From Cupriavidus gilardii (GTDB lineage Bacteria > Pseudomonadota > Gammaproteobacteria > Burkholderiales > Burkholderiaceae), in contig NZ_JABTYE010000003.1 of NCBI RefSeq assembly GCF_013314895.1, positions 248,001 through 312,000 on the forward strand: a stretch of 64,000 bases of DNA. The letters run 5' to 3'. Shown one piece after another: positions 8,529-17,314 of the stretch. The translations under genes and the position numbers were made by a program. Each line of letters begins with the position of its first letter. Position 1 is the first letter of the stretch. The notes under the pieces were generated by a model that did no database searches, was not told where the DNA came from, and worked only from the letters and a program-made list of their open reading frames with translations.

Positions 8529-8609
8529 GTCCATCCTCAATTTGTCGTGCCGGAATGATGCCATAGGCATCTGTCGAACCTGCCGATTCGCCATCTGCAT
8601 CGAAGAGGC

Positions 8610-8638
8610 TTCACACGCTAAAAAAACGGCGTTATACT
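8610..8638 (+). promoter_or_regulatory. sigma70 promoter of the tRNA-Glu/tRNA-Asp pair
   Basis: TTCACA (8610-8615), 17-base spacer, TATACT (8633-8638), followed at once by a GC-rich discriminator (TGCGCCCC). A GC-rich discriminator is the hallmark of stringently controlled stable-RNA promoters. Confidence 0.75.
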
Positions 8639-8683
8639 TGCGCCCCTCGCGACGCAAAACACAGCGTCAGCGAAACAGTTCCA

Positions 8684-8759
8684 GTCCCCTTCGTCTAGAG
8701 GCCTAGGACATCACCCTTTCACGGTGAGTACAGGGGTTCGAATCCCCTAGGGGACGCCA
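8684..8759 (+). tRNA. tRNA-Glu (anticodon TTC)
   Basis: 76 bases. Acceptor GTCCCCT pairs with AGGGGAC (8749-8755), discriminator G, encoded CCA at 8757-8759. The anticodon loop CTTTCAC gives TTC. The T arm is GGGGTTCGAATCCCC. Confidence 0.97.
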
Positions 8760-8794
8760 GCTTGACCGGATGCCTTGCATCCGGATGCCGACAA

Positions 8795-8871
8795 GGAGTG
8801 GTAGTTCAGTCGGTTAGAATACCGGCCTGTCACGCCGGGGGTCGCGGGTTCGAGTCCCGTCCACTCCGCCA
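8795..8871 (+). tRNA. tRNA-Asp (anticodon GTC)
   Basis: 77 bases. Acceptor GGAGTGG pairs with CCACTCC (8861-8867), discriminator G, encoded CCA at 8869-8871. The anticodon stem CCGGC/GCCGG closes the loop CTGTCAC, giving GTC. It lies 35 bases after tRNA-Glu, so the two are co-transcribed. Confidence 0.97.
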
Positions 8872-8882
8872 GCAACAAGCAG

Positions 8883-8918
8883 AAAGCCCGCCGATCGCAA
8901 GATCGGCGGGCTTTTTGT
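8883..8918 (+). terminator. strong intrinsic terminator after the tRNA pair
   Basis: A 14-base perfect stem AAAGCCCGCCGATC/GATCGGCGGGCTTT around a GCAA tetraloop (8897-8900), running into TTTTTG and TTTT. Confidence 0.95.
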
Positions 8919-9023
8919 TTTGGCACGGCGCCTTCCATTCCGCCCGGCAAGCGAATTTGTATTCCGCCAGCCAGCTTCCACAATAGGAACCTCGATCCAC
9001 CACTCCTGGAACATGAGGTCGCC

Positions 9024-9518
9024 ATGCATCTGGAAGGCTCCTGTCATTGCGGCGCGGTGCGTTTCAGCGTCGAGTCGTCTTCGTATTACCCGTTCATGCA
9101 TTGCCATTGCTCGATCTGCCGCAAAACGGCGGGCTCGGGCGGCTATGCGATCAATCTCGGCGCCGACGCCAACACGCTGCGCGTACGGGGCCGCAAGCAT
9201 CTGGGCATCTATCACGCCGTGATGCGCGAACCGGGCAAGCGCGCGACCCGCTCGCCGGCGTCGCGCCATTTCTGCCTGCAATGCGGCAGCCCGCTGTGGC
9301 TGTGGGACCCCCGCTGGCCGGAGCTGGTCCATCCCCATGCGTCCGCCATCGACACACCGCTGCCGCGGCCGCCCGAGGTCGTCGAGGCGGCGCTGGACTA
9401 TGCCGCGCCCTGGGTCGACGTGCCGCGCGGCAAGGGCCATGTCCATTGCCGCCAGTGGCCGGAGGAATCGCTGGCGCAATGGCATGCACGGCATGGCGTG
9501 GGCGACGGCGAGCGCTGA
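9024..9518 (+). CDS. GFA-family (CENP-V/GFA domain) zinc protein
   Basis: 164 residues. Zinc ligand pattern of the GFA fold: CHCGAVRF near the start, then HCHCSICRKTAG (about 35-46) and HFCLQCGSPLW (about 92-102). The first characterised member was reported to help glutathione react with formaldehyde, but most members have no proven function. The C-terminal 40 residues (VPRGKGHVHCRQWPEESLAQWHARHG) carry extra His/Cys and match a Burkholderiales subfamily. It is a single gene between two terminators. Confidence 0.88.
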   Translation: MHLEGSCHCGAVRFSVESSSYYPFMHCHCSICRKTAGSGGYAINLGADANTLRVRGRKHLGIYHAVMREPGKRATRSPASRHFCLQCGSPLWLWDPRWPELVHPHASAIDTPLPRPPEVVEAALDYAAPWVDVPRGKGHVHCRQWPEESLAQWHARHGVGDGER

Positions 9519-9592
9519 CACCCTTCGTCGGCAAGGGCCATGGTGCGGCCCCTTCTTCACACGGGTTCGGCATCGCATATAACTAGGTGAAA

Positions 9593-9621
9593 GGGCGGCG
9601 CCGGCTCGCGCCGCCCAAAAA
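9593..9621 (+). terminator. probable terminator after the GFA gene
   Basis: Nine-base perfect stem GGGCGGCGC/GCGCCGCCC with loop CGGCTC (9602-9607). It is followed by AAAAAATTTTT, so the T run begins six bases late. It could also act on the minus strand. Confidence 0.55.
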
Positions 9622-9770
9622 ATTTTTGCCGGGCGGGATCTTGAAGGTCACACGGCCGCCCTTATGTTGGCGTCGGCCCGTCTTCTCTGGAACGGCACCC
9701 ACGCCGCGTCGGCCATCGCGGCCGCGCGGCTTCCGGACAGTCAACTTCGCTTGAACGAGGAGGTTTGCTG

Positions 9771-10865
9771 ATGAAGATTGCCCAGATCGCCCCGCTTGCC
9801 GAGCGTTGCCCGCCCAAGCTCTACGGGGGCACCGAGCGCATCGTGTCCTATCTGACCGAAGAGCTTGTCCGTCAGGGCCACGACGTGACCCTGTTCGCCA
9901 GCGGCGACTCCAAAACCGCCGCCAGGCTGGTGCGCGGCTCCGATATCGCGCTACGGCTCGATCCCAGGGTGAAAGACCCGATTCCCTATCACATCATCAT
10001 GCTGGACGAGGTACGTCGGCGCGCCGACGACTTCGACGTGCTGCACTTCCACATCGACCTGCTGCATTTCCCGCTGATCCGCGATATTGCCGAGCGCACC
10101 GTCACCACGCTGCACGGCCGGCTCGATCTGCCGGACCTCAAACCCTTCTATCAAGCCTTTCCCGAATTTCCGCTGGTGTCGATCTCCGACGACCAGCGCC
10201 GGCCGATGCCGCCCGTCAACTGGGTCGGCACGGTCCATCATGGCCTGCCGAGCGACCTGCTGCCTTTCACCGAGGAGCCGAAGGGCGGCTATCTGGCCTT
10301 CCTCGGCCGCATCTCGCCGGAGAAGCGTCCCGACCGCGCGATCGAGATCGCGGCGCGCACCGGCATGCCGCTGAAAATCGCCGCCAAGATCGACAAGGCC
10401 GACCAGGCCTATTGGGATGAAGTCATCGCGCCAATGATTGCAGCGCATCCGAAGGTCAAGTTCATCGGCGAGATCAACGAGCATCAGAAGGCCGAATTCC
10501 TGGGCAACGCGCGCGCGCTGCTGTTCCCGATCGATTGGCCGGAGCCGTTCGGCCTGGTGATGATCGAGGCAATGGCCTGCGGCACGCCGGTGATTGCCTA
10601 CCGCTGCGGCTCGGTGCCCGAGGTCATCGATCAAGGCGTGACCGGCTTTATCGTCGACGACATCGAGCAGGCTACGGAAGCGGTGGGACGGATCGAAGAA
10701 CTGGACCGCGGCCGGATTCGCGCGACCTTCGAGCAGCGCTTTACGGTGGAACGAATGGCGCAACAGTATGTCGAGATCTATCGGAGCCTGGCAGAGATCA
10801 GCACGGGCGCGCTGTTGCGCCGTGCGATGGGCGGCGACCGCGTCGGCCTGCACGCCCTGGCCTGA
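9771..10865 (+). CDS. GT4-family glycosyltransferase
   Basis: 364 residues with a GT-B fold. The N-terminus MKIAQIAPLAERCPPKLYGGTERIV is the acceptor-domain loop. The donor domain holds LAFLGRISPEKRPDRAI and the retaining-GT4 signature E-x7-E in EPFGLVMIEAMACGTPVIAY. It transfers a sugar from a nucleotide donor, acceptor unknown. GAGGAGG at 9757-9763 fixes the ATG at 9771. The next gene, a debranching-type glucosidase, begins 19 bases later, so the two form an operon that likely handles an alpha-glucan or a glucose-containing osmolyte. Confidence 0.9.
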   Translation: MKIAQIAPLAERCPPKLYGGTERIVSYLTEELVRQGHDVTLFASGDSKTAARLVRGSDIALRLDPRVKDPIPYHIIMLDEVRRRADDFDVLHFHIDLLHFPLIRDIAERTVTTLHGRLDLPDLKPFYQAFPEFPLVSISDDQRRPMPPVNWVGTVHHGLPSDLLPFTEEPKGGYLAFLGRISPEKRPDRAIEIAARTGMPLKIAAKIDKADQAYWDEVIAPMIAAHPKVKFIGEINEHQKAEFLGNARALLFPIDWPEPFGLVMIEAMACGTPVIAYRCGSVPEVIDQGVTGFIVDDIEQATEAVGRIEELDRGRIRATFEQRFTVERMAQQYVEIYRSLAEISTGALLRRAMGGDRVGLHALA

Positions 10866-10883
10866 ACCAAAGGGATCGCGACG

Positions 10884-13100
10884 ATGCAAACCGCCAGCAC
10901 TGTTGCCGCCCCTCATGCGCCGGCGCCCACCGGGCCCGGCGGTCCACAGCTCGCCCAGTTCTTCATCCCCGCTGCCGCGTCGCTGCAGGAGCGCAGACCC
11001 CGCACGCTCAAGCATGGCGACACCTTTGCGGTGTTCGACCACAATGGCGATGCGCTGTCCGGCCCCGGCAGTCCCGAAGGCGTATTCCATCGGGACACGC
11101 GCCACCTGTCGCACCTGTTCCTGTCCATCGACGGCGCGCGGCCTATGCTGCTGTCGTCGACGCTGCGCGACGACAACGCGACGCTGACCTGCGACCTCAC
11201 CAATCCCGATCTGTTCGACGGCGAAGGCCAGTTGAAGATCGAACACGACCTGCTGCATCTGCGCCGCTCCCGCTTCCTGTGGAATGCGACCTGCTACGAG
11301 CGGCTGGTGATACGCAACTTCGACGAGAAGCCGCGCAGCATCACGCTCGAACTCGCGTTCGCCGCGGACTTCGCCGACCTGTTCGAAGTCCGCGGCTCGC
11401 GCCGCGAGCGCCGCGGCGAACATCACCCGCCGCGCATCAGCAGCAATCGGATCATCCTCAGCTACACCGGACTCGATCAGCAGAGCCGGCACACCGCGCT
11501 GCTGTTCGATCCCGCGCCGACCCGGCTGACCGGCAACTGCGCGCGCTTCACCATGGATCTGCAGCCGAAGGAAGCGCGGCTGCTGTTCGTCGAGATCCGC
11601 TGCGGCATCGGCGAAATTCCGCAGCAGACCCGCTGCGCGTTCTTCAGCGCGCTGCGCGATGCCCGGCGGGCGCTGCGCACGTCGGCCTCGCGCGCCGCCT
11701 CGATCGTGACGTCGAACGAGATCTTCAACGAAGCGGTCCGGCGCAGCGTGTCGGACCTGTACATGCTGATCACCGATACGCCGGAGGGCCCCTATCCTTA
11801 CGCCGGCATTCCGTGGTTCAGCACCGTGTTCGGCCGCGATGCGCTGATCACCGCGCTCGAGACGCTGTGGCTGGACCCCAATATCGCGCGCGGCGTGCTC
11901 GGCTATCTGGCCGCCAATCAGGCCACCGGGAACGACGCGGCCGCCGATGCCGAGCCCGGCAAGATCCTGCACGAGGTGCGGCACGGCGAGATGGCCGAAC
12001 TCGGTGAGGTGCCGTTCCGCCGCTACTACGGCAGCATCGATTCGACGCCGCTGTTCGTGATGCTGGCCGGCGCCTATCTGCAACGCACCGGCGACCTCGG
12101 CACGCTGCAGCGGCTGTGGCCCAGCATCGAGGCCGCGCTGCAATGGATCGAGCGTTATGGAGATCGCGATGGCGACGGCTTTGTCGAGTACGGCAGGCGG
12201 ACCACCGAAGGGCTGGTCAATCAGGGCTGGAAGGACAGCCACGATTCGGTCTTCCATGCCGACGGCACGCTTGCCAAGGGTCCCATCGCGCTGGCCGAGG
12301 TACAGGCCTACGTCTACGGCGCCTGGCAGGCCGGCGCCGATATCGCCGCGCAACTGGGCATGACGGAGCGTGCCACGCAGTGCGCCGCGCGCGCCGAGGC
12401 GCTGCGCGCGGCCTTCGATGCGGCGTTCTTCGACGCGGCACTCGGCACTTATGTGCTGGCGCTCGACGGCGACAAGCGCCCCTGCCGCGTGCGCACCTCC
12501 AACGCCGGTCATGCGCTGCTGACCGGCATCGCGCTGCCCGAGCGGGCGCCCGCGGTGGTGCGCACACTGATGTCCGGTACGTCGTTCTGCGGATGGGGCG
12601 TGCGCACAGTGGCGTCGACCGAGGCGCGCTACAACCCGATGAGCTATCACAACGGCTCGGTCTGGCCGCACGACAATGCACTGATCGCCGGCGGCATGGC
12701 GCGCTACGGCTTCCATCGCGAAGCGGCACGCATCTTCGAGGGCCTGTTCGCCGCGTCCACCTATATCGACCTGCGCCGGCTGCCGGAACTGTTCTGCGGC
12801 TTCCCGCGCCAGGGCACGCAGGGCCCGACTTTCTATCCGGTCGCCTGCACCCCCCAGGCCTGGGCCGCGGCCGCACCGCTGTACATGCTGCAGGCCAGCC
12901 TGGGGCTCGGCTTCGATACCGAGCGCGTGCATATCACCTTCGACGAACCGGCGCTGCCCGCCTTCCTCGACGAGGTGGTCTTCCGCAATCTGGCGGTCGG
13001 CGGCGGCTCGGCCGACGTCGCACTGCGGCGTTCCGGCCGGCACGTGGTCGTCGACATGCTGGAGCGGCGCGGGCCGGTCCGGGTGTTGACGACGAACTGA
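10884..13100 (+). CDS. amylo-alpha-1,6-glucosidase (glycogen-debranching-type, GH15-like fold)
   Basis: 738 residues. The N-terminal glycogen-debranching-associated beta domain (about 25-240, GDTFAVFDHNGDALSGPGSP and FHRDTRHLSHLFLSIDG) is followed by an (alpha/alpha)6 catalytic domain (about 290-720). That domain has GIPWFSTVFGRDALITALE, DGDGFVEYGRR and QGWKDSHDS, plus the C-terminal NPMSYHNGSVWPHDNALI. The family hydrolyses alpha-1,6 branch points of alpha-glucans. The partner glycosyltransferase lies just upstream. Many Burkholderiales and other proteobacteria carry this pair in stress- or trehalose-related loci; the exact glucan is unproven. Confidence 0.88.
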   Translation: MQTASTVAAPHAPAPTGPGGPQLAQFFIPAAASLQERRPRTLKHGDTFAVFDHNGDALSGPGSPEGVFHRDTRHLSHLFLSIDGARPMLLSSTLRDDNATLTCDLTNPDLFDGEGQLKIEHDLLHLRRSRFLWNATCYERLVIRNFDEKPRSITLELAFAADFADLFEVRGSRRERRGEHHPPRISSNRIILSYTGLDQQSRHTALLFDPAPTRLTGNCARFTMDLQPKEARLLFVEIRCGIGEIPQQTRCAFFSALRDARRALRTSASRAASIVTSNEIFNEAVRRSVSDLYMLITDTPEGPYPYAGIPWFSTVFGRDALITALETLWLDPNIARGVLGYLAANQATGNDAAADAEPGKILHEVRHGEMAELGEVPFRRYYGSIDSTPLFVMLAGAYLQRTGDLGTLQRLWPSIEAALQWIERYGDRDGDGFVEYGRRTTEGLVNQGWKDSHDSVFHADGTLAKGPIALAEVQAYVYGAWQAGADIAAQLGMTERATQCAARAEALRAAFDAAFFDAALGTYVLALDGDKRPCRVRTSNAGHALLTGIALPERAPAVVRTLMSGTSFCGWGVRTVASTEARYNPMSYHNGSVWPHDNALIAGGMARYGFHREAARIFEGLFAASTYIDLRRLPELFCGFPRQGTQGPTFYPVACTPQAWAAAAPLYMLQASLGLGFDTERVHITFDEPALPAFLDEVVFRNLAVGGGSADVALRRSGRHVVVDMLERRGPVRVLTTN

Positions 13101-13175
13101 GGGCAAGGCAGGGCCGGGCTGCCGCGGCTGGCTGTACGTCCGAGCGCCGAAGTGATAGTGTGAGCCGCTCCGGCC

Positions 13176-13209
13176 GGACCCCGGCCCGGCCCGGCCCGGC
13201 CCCGGCCCG
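13176..13209. repeat. short GGCCC tandem repeat before osmC-like gene
   Basis: Successive CGGCC/CGGCCC units lie between the glucosidase stop and the OsmC gene. Low-complexity, probably slippage-generated; no function seen. Confidence 0.7.
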
Positions 13210-13273
13210 TCTGTCGGCATTGCCGGTACCGCCCCATCGTTGTTGTCGCTTTCCCTCCAAGGAGCCGCCCGTC

Positions 13274-13675
13274 ATGACCCCGGTTTCCCACGCCAGCGTC
13301 CGCGCCGCCGGACCGAACTACCGGCACGAGATCACCACCGGCACGCATCAGCTGGTTGCCGACGAGCCGGTCAAGGCCGGCGGGCAGGATGCCGGGCCGG
13401 CACCCTACGATTACGTGTTGACCGGCCTCGGTGCCTGCACCGCGATCACGCTGCGCATGTATGCCGACCGCAAGGGCTGGGACCTGGGCGAGCTTCGCGT
13501 CGAGCTTACCTTGCTGAAGAACCGTGACGGCGATACGCGGATCGAACGCACGCTGCACGCCTCGGCTTCGCTGAGCGACGAGCAATGGGAACGCTTGATG
13601 GAGATCGCCGGCAAGACGCCGGTCACCCGGACCCTGCAGGCCGGCGTGTCGATCGCTACCACCAGGGCGGCCTGA
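13274..13675 (+). CDS. OsmC-family protein with a single family cysteine
   Basis: 133 residues. The OsmC fold is clear from PAPYDYVLTGLGACTAITLRMYAD, with the first family cysteine at C55. The second, which would sit in a 'K-C-P-V' motif, is replaced by Thr in AGKTPVTRTLQ (around residue 114). Canonical OsmC/Ohr peroxidases need both cysteines, so hydroperoxide reduction by the usual thiol cycle is unlikely. This Thr-bearing type belongs to a YhfA-like branch of unknown function. AAGGAG precedes the ATG at 13274. The regular two-cysteine paralogue is at 33723-34154. Confidence 0.88.
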   Translation: MTPVSHASVRAAGPNYRHEITTGTHQLVADEPVKAGGQDAGPAPYDYVLTGLGACTAITLRMYADRKGWDLGELRVELTLLKNRDGDTRIERTLHASASLSDEQWERLMEIAGKTPVTRTLQAGVSIATTRAA

Positions 13676-13716
13676 GCCGCGCGCGATTTCACGATCGCCT
13701 CGACAGGCTGACTGCG

Positions 13717-14268
13717 GTGTCGTTCCTGCGCAGAAGTTCCGGGTGGCTGTGGGTGGCCGCCTTCGCGGCGGCCGCCTGGTGGGCCTGGCCACGCGTGCAA
13801 CCGGCGCTGGACCGCATGTTCTACGGCATGCGCCTCGCTGCGATGCCGACGCCGAAGACGCTGCCTGTGCCGGTTGCCGGCGTATCGGCCAACGCCTTGC
13901 GCGATACCTGGAACGCCGCGCGCTCCGGCGGTCGGCAGCATCAGGGCATCGACATCTTCGCGCCGCGCGGACGCGAAGTGGTGTCGGCCACCGAAGGCAT
14001 CGTGTCCCGCGTCGGCACCAACAATCTCGGCGGCCAGGTCGTCTGGGTCATGGGACCGGGCCGGCAGATGCACTACTACGCCCACCTCGACCGCTATGGC
14101 GATATCGCGCCCGGCGATCGGGTCACGCCCGGCACCGTGCTCGGCTATGTCGGCAATACCGGCAATGCGCGCGGCACGCCGCCGCATCTGCACTACGGCA
14201 TCTATACGCCCACCGGCGCGATCAATCCCTATCCGCTGCTGACCGCGAAGATCGCCACGTCGAAATAA
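13717..14268 (+). CDS. M23-family metallopeptidase, membrane-anchored
   Basis: 183 residues from a GTG at 13717, chosen because the segment SFLRRSSGWLWVAAFAAAAWWAWPRV then forms an N-terminal membrane anchor. A longer ATG frame from 13585 would overlap the OsmC gene. The LytM/peptidase_M23 domain (about 65-175) has the zinc motifs HQGIDIFAPRGR (H-x3-D) and HLHYG (H-x-H). Such enzymes cut peptidoglycan cross-links, or regulate amidases when a ligand is missing; here the ligands look complete. It probably faces the periplasm. The start is uncertain. Confidence 0.8.
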   Translation: MSFLRRSSGWLWVAAFAAAAWWAWPRVQPALDRMFYGMRLAAMPTPKTLPVPVAGVSANALRDTWNAARSGGRQHQGIDIFAPRGREVVSATEGIVSRVGTNNLGGQVVWVMGPGRQMHYYAHLDRYGDIAPGDRVTPGTVLGYVGNTGNARGTPPHLHYGIYTPTGAINPYPLLTAKIATSK

Positions 14269-14410
14269 GGCGGCGCCGGCAGCCACAGCCCAAGCGGCTT
14301 GTTCCCCCATTCAGCAATGGCTCTACGCCAACTGCGCAGCGATGCGATGTTGGCGTCCGCGCGTGGTATTCCCCCGTGCGCGATCACTGCAATCCTCGTG
14401 GAGGAAGGAA

Positions 14411-15031
14411 ATGTCCGTACCGAACAACTGGTTAACAAAAGGCCATGCCGCGCCCGGCGGATCGAACGGTCATCACACGCACGACCGATTGATCGTCTTC
14501 ACCGGCGGCCCCGGCTCGGGCAAAAGCACGCTGATCGATGCGCTCGAACAGCAAGGCTACGCGCGCTCGCAGGAGGCCGGCCGCGCCATCATCCAGGACC
14601 AGATTGCAATCGACGGTCCGGCGCTGCCGTGGCGCGACCGGCAGGCCTTCGCCGAAGCGATGCTCGGCTGGGAACTGCGTTCCTACCGGCTGGCGCAGCG
14701 GCATCCGGGTCCGGTGCTGTTCGACCGTGGCGTGCCGGACGTCATCGGTTACCTGCGGCTATGCGAGCTGCCGGTGCCCGACCACCTGTTTCGCGCGGCG
14801 GCCGCCTTCCGCTACCGGCCGCAGGTCTTCATCGCGCCGCCGTGGCCAGCGATCTATCGGCAGGACGCCGAGCGCAAGCAGACGCTGGACGAGGCCGAAC
14901 GGACCTTCGATGCCGTTGCGCAGGCGTATCGCGATTGCGACTATGCCCTGATCGAACTGCCGCGTGCCGACGTGGCGGCGCGTGCGCGCTTCGTGATCGA
15001 GCACATCGGCGGCCCTGGCGCGATCACCTGA
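14411..15031 (+). CDS. AAA-family ATPase/nucleotide kinase-like protein
   Basis: 206 residues. Walker A FTGGPGSGKST is at about 29-39, with a Walker-B-like LFDRGVPDVIGY near residue 100 and a C-terminal ELPRADVAARARFVIEHI. The small P-loop fold matches the AAA_28/thymidylate-kinase-like group of predicted ATPases, whose function is undefined. GAGGAAGGAA directly precedes the ATG at 14411; longer frames lack such a site. Its last eight bases overlap the convergent LysR gene. Confidence 0.85.
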   Translation: MSVPNNWLTKGHAAPGGSNGHHTHDRLIVFTGGPGSGKSTLIDALEQQGYARSQEAGRAIIQDQIAIDGPALPWRDRQAFAEAMLGWELRSYRLAQRHPGPVLFDRGVPDVIGYLRLCELPVPDHLFRAAAAFRYRPQVFIAPPWPAIYRQDAERKQTLDEAERTFDAVAQAYRDCDYALIELPRADVAARARFVIEHIGGPGAIT

Positions 15032-15947
15032 CGGTGTCGTCGCGCTCCCACGGCGGGTTGTCCCCCAGGCGCTCGGCCAGGAAATCGACCAGCGCACGCA
15101 CTCGCGGCGGAACCAGGCGCCGCTGCGGCATCACCGCATAGATGCCGGTGTCGGGAATCTGGTAATCGGACAACACCTGGACCAGGGTACCGGCGCGCAG
15201 CATATGGCACACGTGCCAGTACGAATGCAGCGCGATGCCCAGACCGCCCAGCGCGGCGTCCGACAGCAATTCCCCGGTATTGGCCTCGATCCGGCCGCGT
15301 ACCCGCACGGCGATCTCGCGTCCGTCGCGGTCTTCCAGTCGCCATAGATCCTGCCGCCCCTGGCTGCCCACCAGCACCAGGCAGTCGTGCCGCGCCAGGT
15401 CCTCCGGCGTGCGCGGGGTGCCGTGCCGGCGCAGATAGTCAGGCGAGGCGCACAACAACCGCCGGTTGTTGGTCAGCTTGCGCGCGACCAGCGTCGAGTC
15501 GTCGAGCGCGCCGATGCGTACCGCCAGATCGAAGCCGGCGCTGACGAGATCCACCACGCGATCGTCCAGATGGATGTTGAGCCGCAGTTGCGGATGCCGG
15601 GCCATGAATTCTGGCAACAGCGGCGACAGGTACTGCCGGCCGAACGACGACGCGGTGGTTACACGCAAGGTGCCGGTGACCTCGCCGCCGGCACGGCGCA
15701 ACGAACTGCCGAGCGCCTCCAGTTCCTCGACCAGACCTCGCCCCTGCTCTGCCAGCGCCGCGCCTTCCGGCGTCGCATGCAGGCGGCGCGTGGTCCGGTG
15801 CAGCAGGCGTACGCCCAGATCCTGTTCCAGCCGCTTCAGGCGCTGGCTGGCCACAGCGACCGACAGATCGAGACTGCGTGCGGCGGCGCTGATCGAGCCG
15901 AGATCCAGCACGCGCAGAAACAAGGCGATATCGCCGATGCGGTCCAT
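15024..15947 (-). CDS. LysR-family regulator, divergent from MFS exporter
   Basis: 307 residues. HTH at about 3-60 (MDRIGDIALFLRVLDLGSIS, then AVASQRLKRLEQDLGVRLLHRTTRR), a typical CrgA/AaeR-like group start. The effector domain fills the rest. The ATG at 15947 is preferred because the frame extends only to a TTG at 15956, which would place the start inside the operator-like dyads at 15953-15977. It faces the MFS gene at 16045 across an 97-base gap and probably controls it. Confidence 0.92.
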   Translation of the reverse strand: MDRIGDIALFLRVLDLGSISAAARSLDLSVAVASQRLKRLEQDLGVRLLHRTTRRLHATPEGAALAEQGRGLVEELEALGSSLRRAGGEVTGTLRVTTASSFGRQYLSPLLPEFMARHPQLRLNIHLDDRVVDLVSAGFDLAVRIGALDDSTLVARKLTNNRRLLCASPDYLRRHGTPRTPEDLARHDCLVLVGSQGRQDLWRLEDRDGREIAVRVRGRIEANTGELLSDAALGGLGIALHSYWHVCHMLRAGTLVQVLSDYQIPDTGIYAVMPQRRLVPPRVRALVDFLAERLGDNPPWERDDTVR

Positions 15948-15952
15948 GACTA

Positions 15953-15977
15953 TCAATCGAATATTGAAACTGATTCA
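15953..15977. promoter_or_regulatory. overlapping dyads, probable LysR operator
   Basis: TCAAT-CGAAT-ATTGA (15953-15967) overlaps TGAA-ACTGA-TTCA (15965-15977). The second fits the LysR T-N11-A rule. Both lie in the divergent region between the LysR and MFS genes. Confidence 0.55.
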
Positions 15978-16044
15978 TGATACCGCCGGTTTTTCCAAAA
16001 GATGGGAGCGGGCAGACTGCGGGCCTTCCAATAGGAGAATTGTC

Positions 16045-17280
16045 ATGTCCTCCCCGCCTACCTCAACCACTCGGCCCGCGCGCGCCGGCATGCCGCTGGC
16101 GCTCTACGCCCTGACCGCAGGCTCCTTCGGCATCGGCTGCGCCGAATTCGTCATCATGGGCCTGCTGCTGCAGGTCAGCGCCGACCTCCACGTGTCGATC
16201 GCCTCGGCCGGCATGCTGGTGTCCGGCTACGCCTTCGGCGTTGCCGCTGGCGCGCCGATCCTGACGCTGCTGACCCGCCGGATGCCGCGCAAGGCGGTGC
16301 TGCTGGCGCTGATGGTGATCTACACCGTCGGCAACGCGGCCTGCGCGCTGGCGCCGGACTACACCACGCTGATGATCGCCCGCGTGATCACCTCGCTGAC
16401 GCATGGGACCTTCTTCGGCGTCGGTGCCGTTGTGGCAACCGGCCTGGTGCCGGAAGACCGCCGCGCCTCGGCGATCTCCGTGATGTTCTCCGGCCTGACG
16501 CTCGCCACCCTGCTCGGCATGCCTGCCGGCGCCTGGCTCGGTCTGCATCTGGGCTGGCGTTCGACGTTCTGGGCGATGACGCTGATCGGACTGGTATCGC
16601 TGGTCGTGATCGGCATGCTGGTCAAGGCCGGCCGCGACCACAGCGCCCCGGCCTCGCTAAAGGAAGAACTGGCGACCATGGTGCGGCCGCAGGTGGTACT
16701 GGGTCTGGCGATGACGATCCTGCAGGCCATCGGCATCTTTGCGGTGATCACCTATGTGCAGCCGCTGCTGACAAAGGTGGCCGGCTATGGCGAGGCGGCG
16801 GTGTCGCCGATCCTGCTGCTGTTCGGCGCCGGCATGATCGTCGGCAATCTGCTCGGTGGCAGGCTGGCCGACCGCAGACCGGTCGCCGCGGTGCTCGCGA
16901 CGCTGACCTCGCTGGCCTGCGTGCTGGCGCTGATGACCTTCGCCATTCACAACCAGATCGCAGTCGTCGCCTTCGTCGGCATCCTCGGCATCGCGGCCTT
17001 CGCCACGGTATCGCCTCTGCAGCTGCGCGTGCTGCGGCACGCGCGCGGACCGGGCCAGAACCTGGCATCGAGCTTCAATATCGCCGCCTTCAACCTCGGC
17101 AACGCGCTGGGCGCCTGGCTCGGCGGCGTGGTGATCGACCACGGCCCGGGCCTGACCGCCCTGCCCTGGGTTGCCGCACTGGCACCGCTGTCGGCCTTGG
17201 CGGTTGCGGCGTGGAGTGTGCGACTGGAGCGGGCACGTCCGTCGCTGCCGGCCGCCGCGGCGGGGGCAGAGGCGGGCTGA
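16045..17280 (+). CDS. MFS transporter, DHA1 (drug:H+ antiporter) type
   Basis: 411 residues and 12 predicted membrane helices. The AraJ/YdhP/NepI-like opening YALTAGSFGIGCAEFVIMGLL is followed by the family A motif region around TLLTRRMPRKAVL. Motif C-like glycines occur in helix 5 (GLTLATLLGMPAGAWLG). Such carriers export small drugs, arabinose analogues or metabolites using the proton gradient. AGGAGA fixes the ATG at 16045. It is divergently transcribed from a LysR regulator, which suggests substrate-induced expression. Substrate unknown. Confidence 0.9.
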   Translation: MSSPPTSTTRPARAGMPLALYALTAGSFGIGCAEFVIMGLLLQVSADLHVSIASAGMLVSGYAFGVAAGAPILTLLTRRMPRKAVLLALMVIYTVGNAACALAPDYTTLMIARVITSLTHGTFFGVGAVVATGLVPEDRRASAISVMFSGLTLATLLGMPAGAWLGLHLGWRSTFWAMTLIGLVSLVVIGMLVKAGRDHSAPASLKEELATMVRPQVVLGLAMTILQAIGIFAVITYVQPLLTKVAGYGEAAVSPILLLFGAGMIVGNLLGGRLADRRPVAAVLATLTSLACVLALMTFAIHNQIAVVAFVGILGIAAFATVSPLQLRVLRHARGPGQNLASSFNIAAFNLGNALGAWLGGVVIDHGPGLTALPWVAALAPLSALAVAAWSVRLERARPSLPAAAAGAEAG

Positions 17281-17314
17281 TCGACGGTGCAGGCTCGCCG
17301 CTGGCCGTGATGGC

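Noticed and set aside
8133..8657. Extended 174-residue form of the TM2 protein
   Set aside because: The extra N-terminus would overlap the tRNA promoter region. GAGG before the ATG at 8528 supports the short form.
13176..13209. GGCCC repeats considered as a regulatory array
   Set aside because: Low-complexity and imperfect, with no fixed spacing to a promoter. Slippage is the simpler reading.
9951..13220. 1089-residue minus-strand frame opposite the glycosyltransferase and glucosidase
   Set aside because: Antisense shadow; it spans two well-supported plus-strand genes and has no domain pattern.
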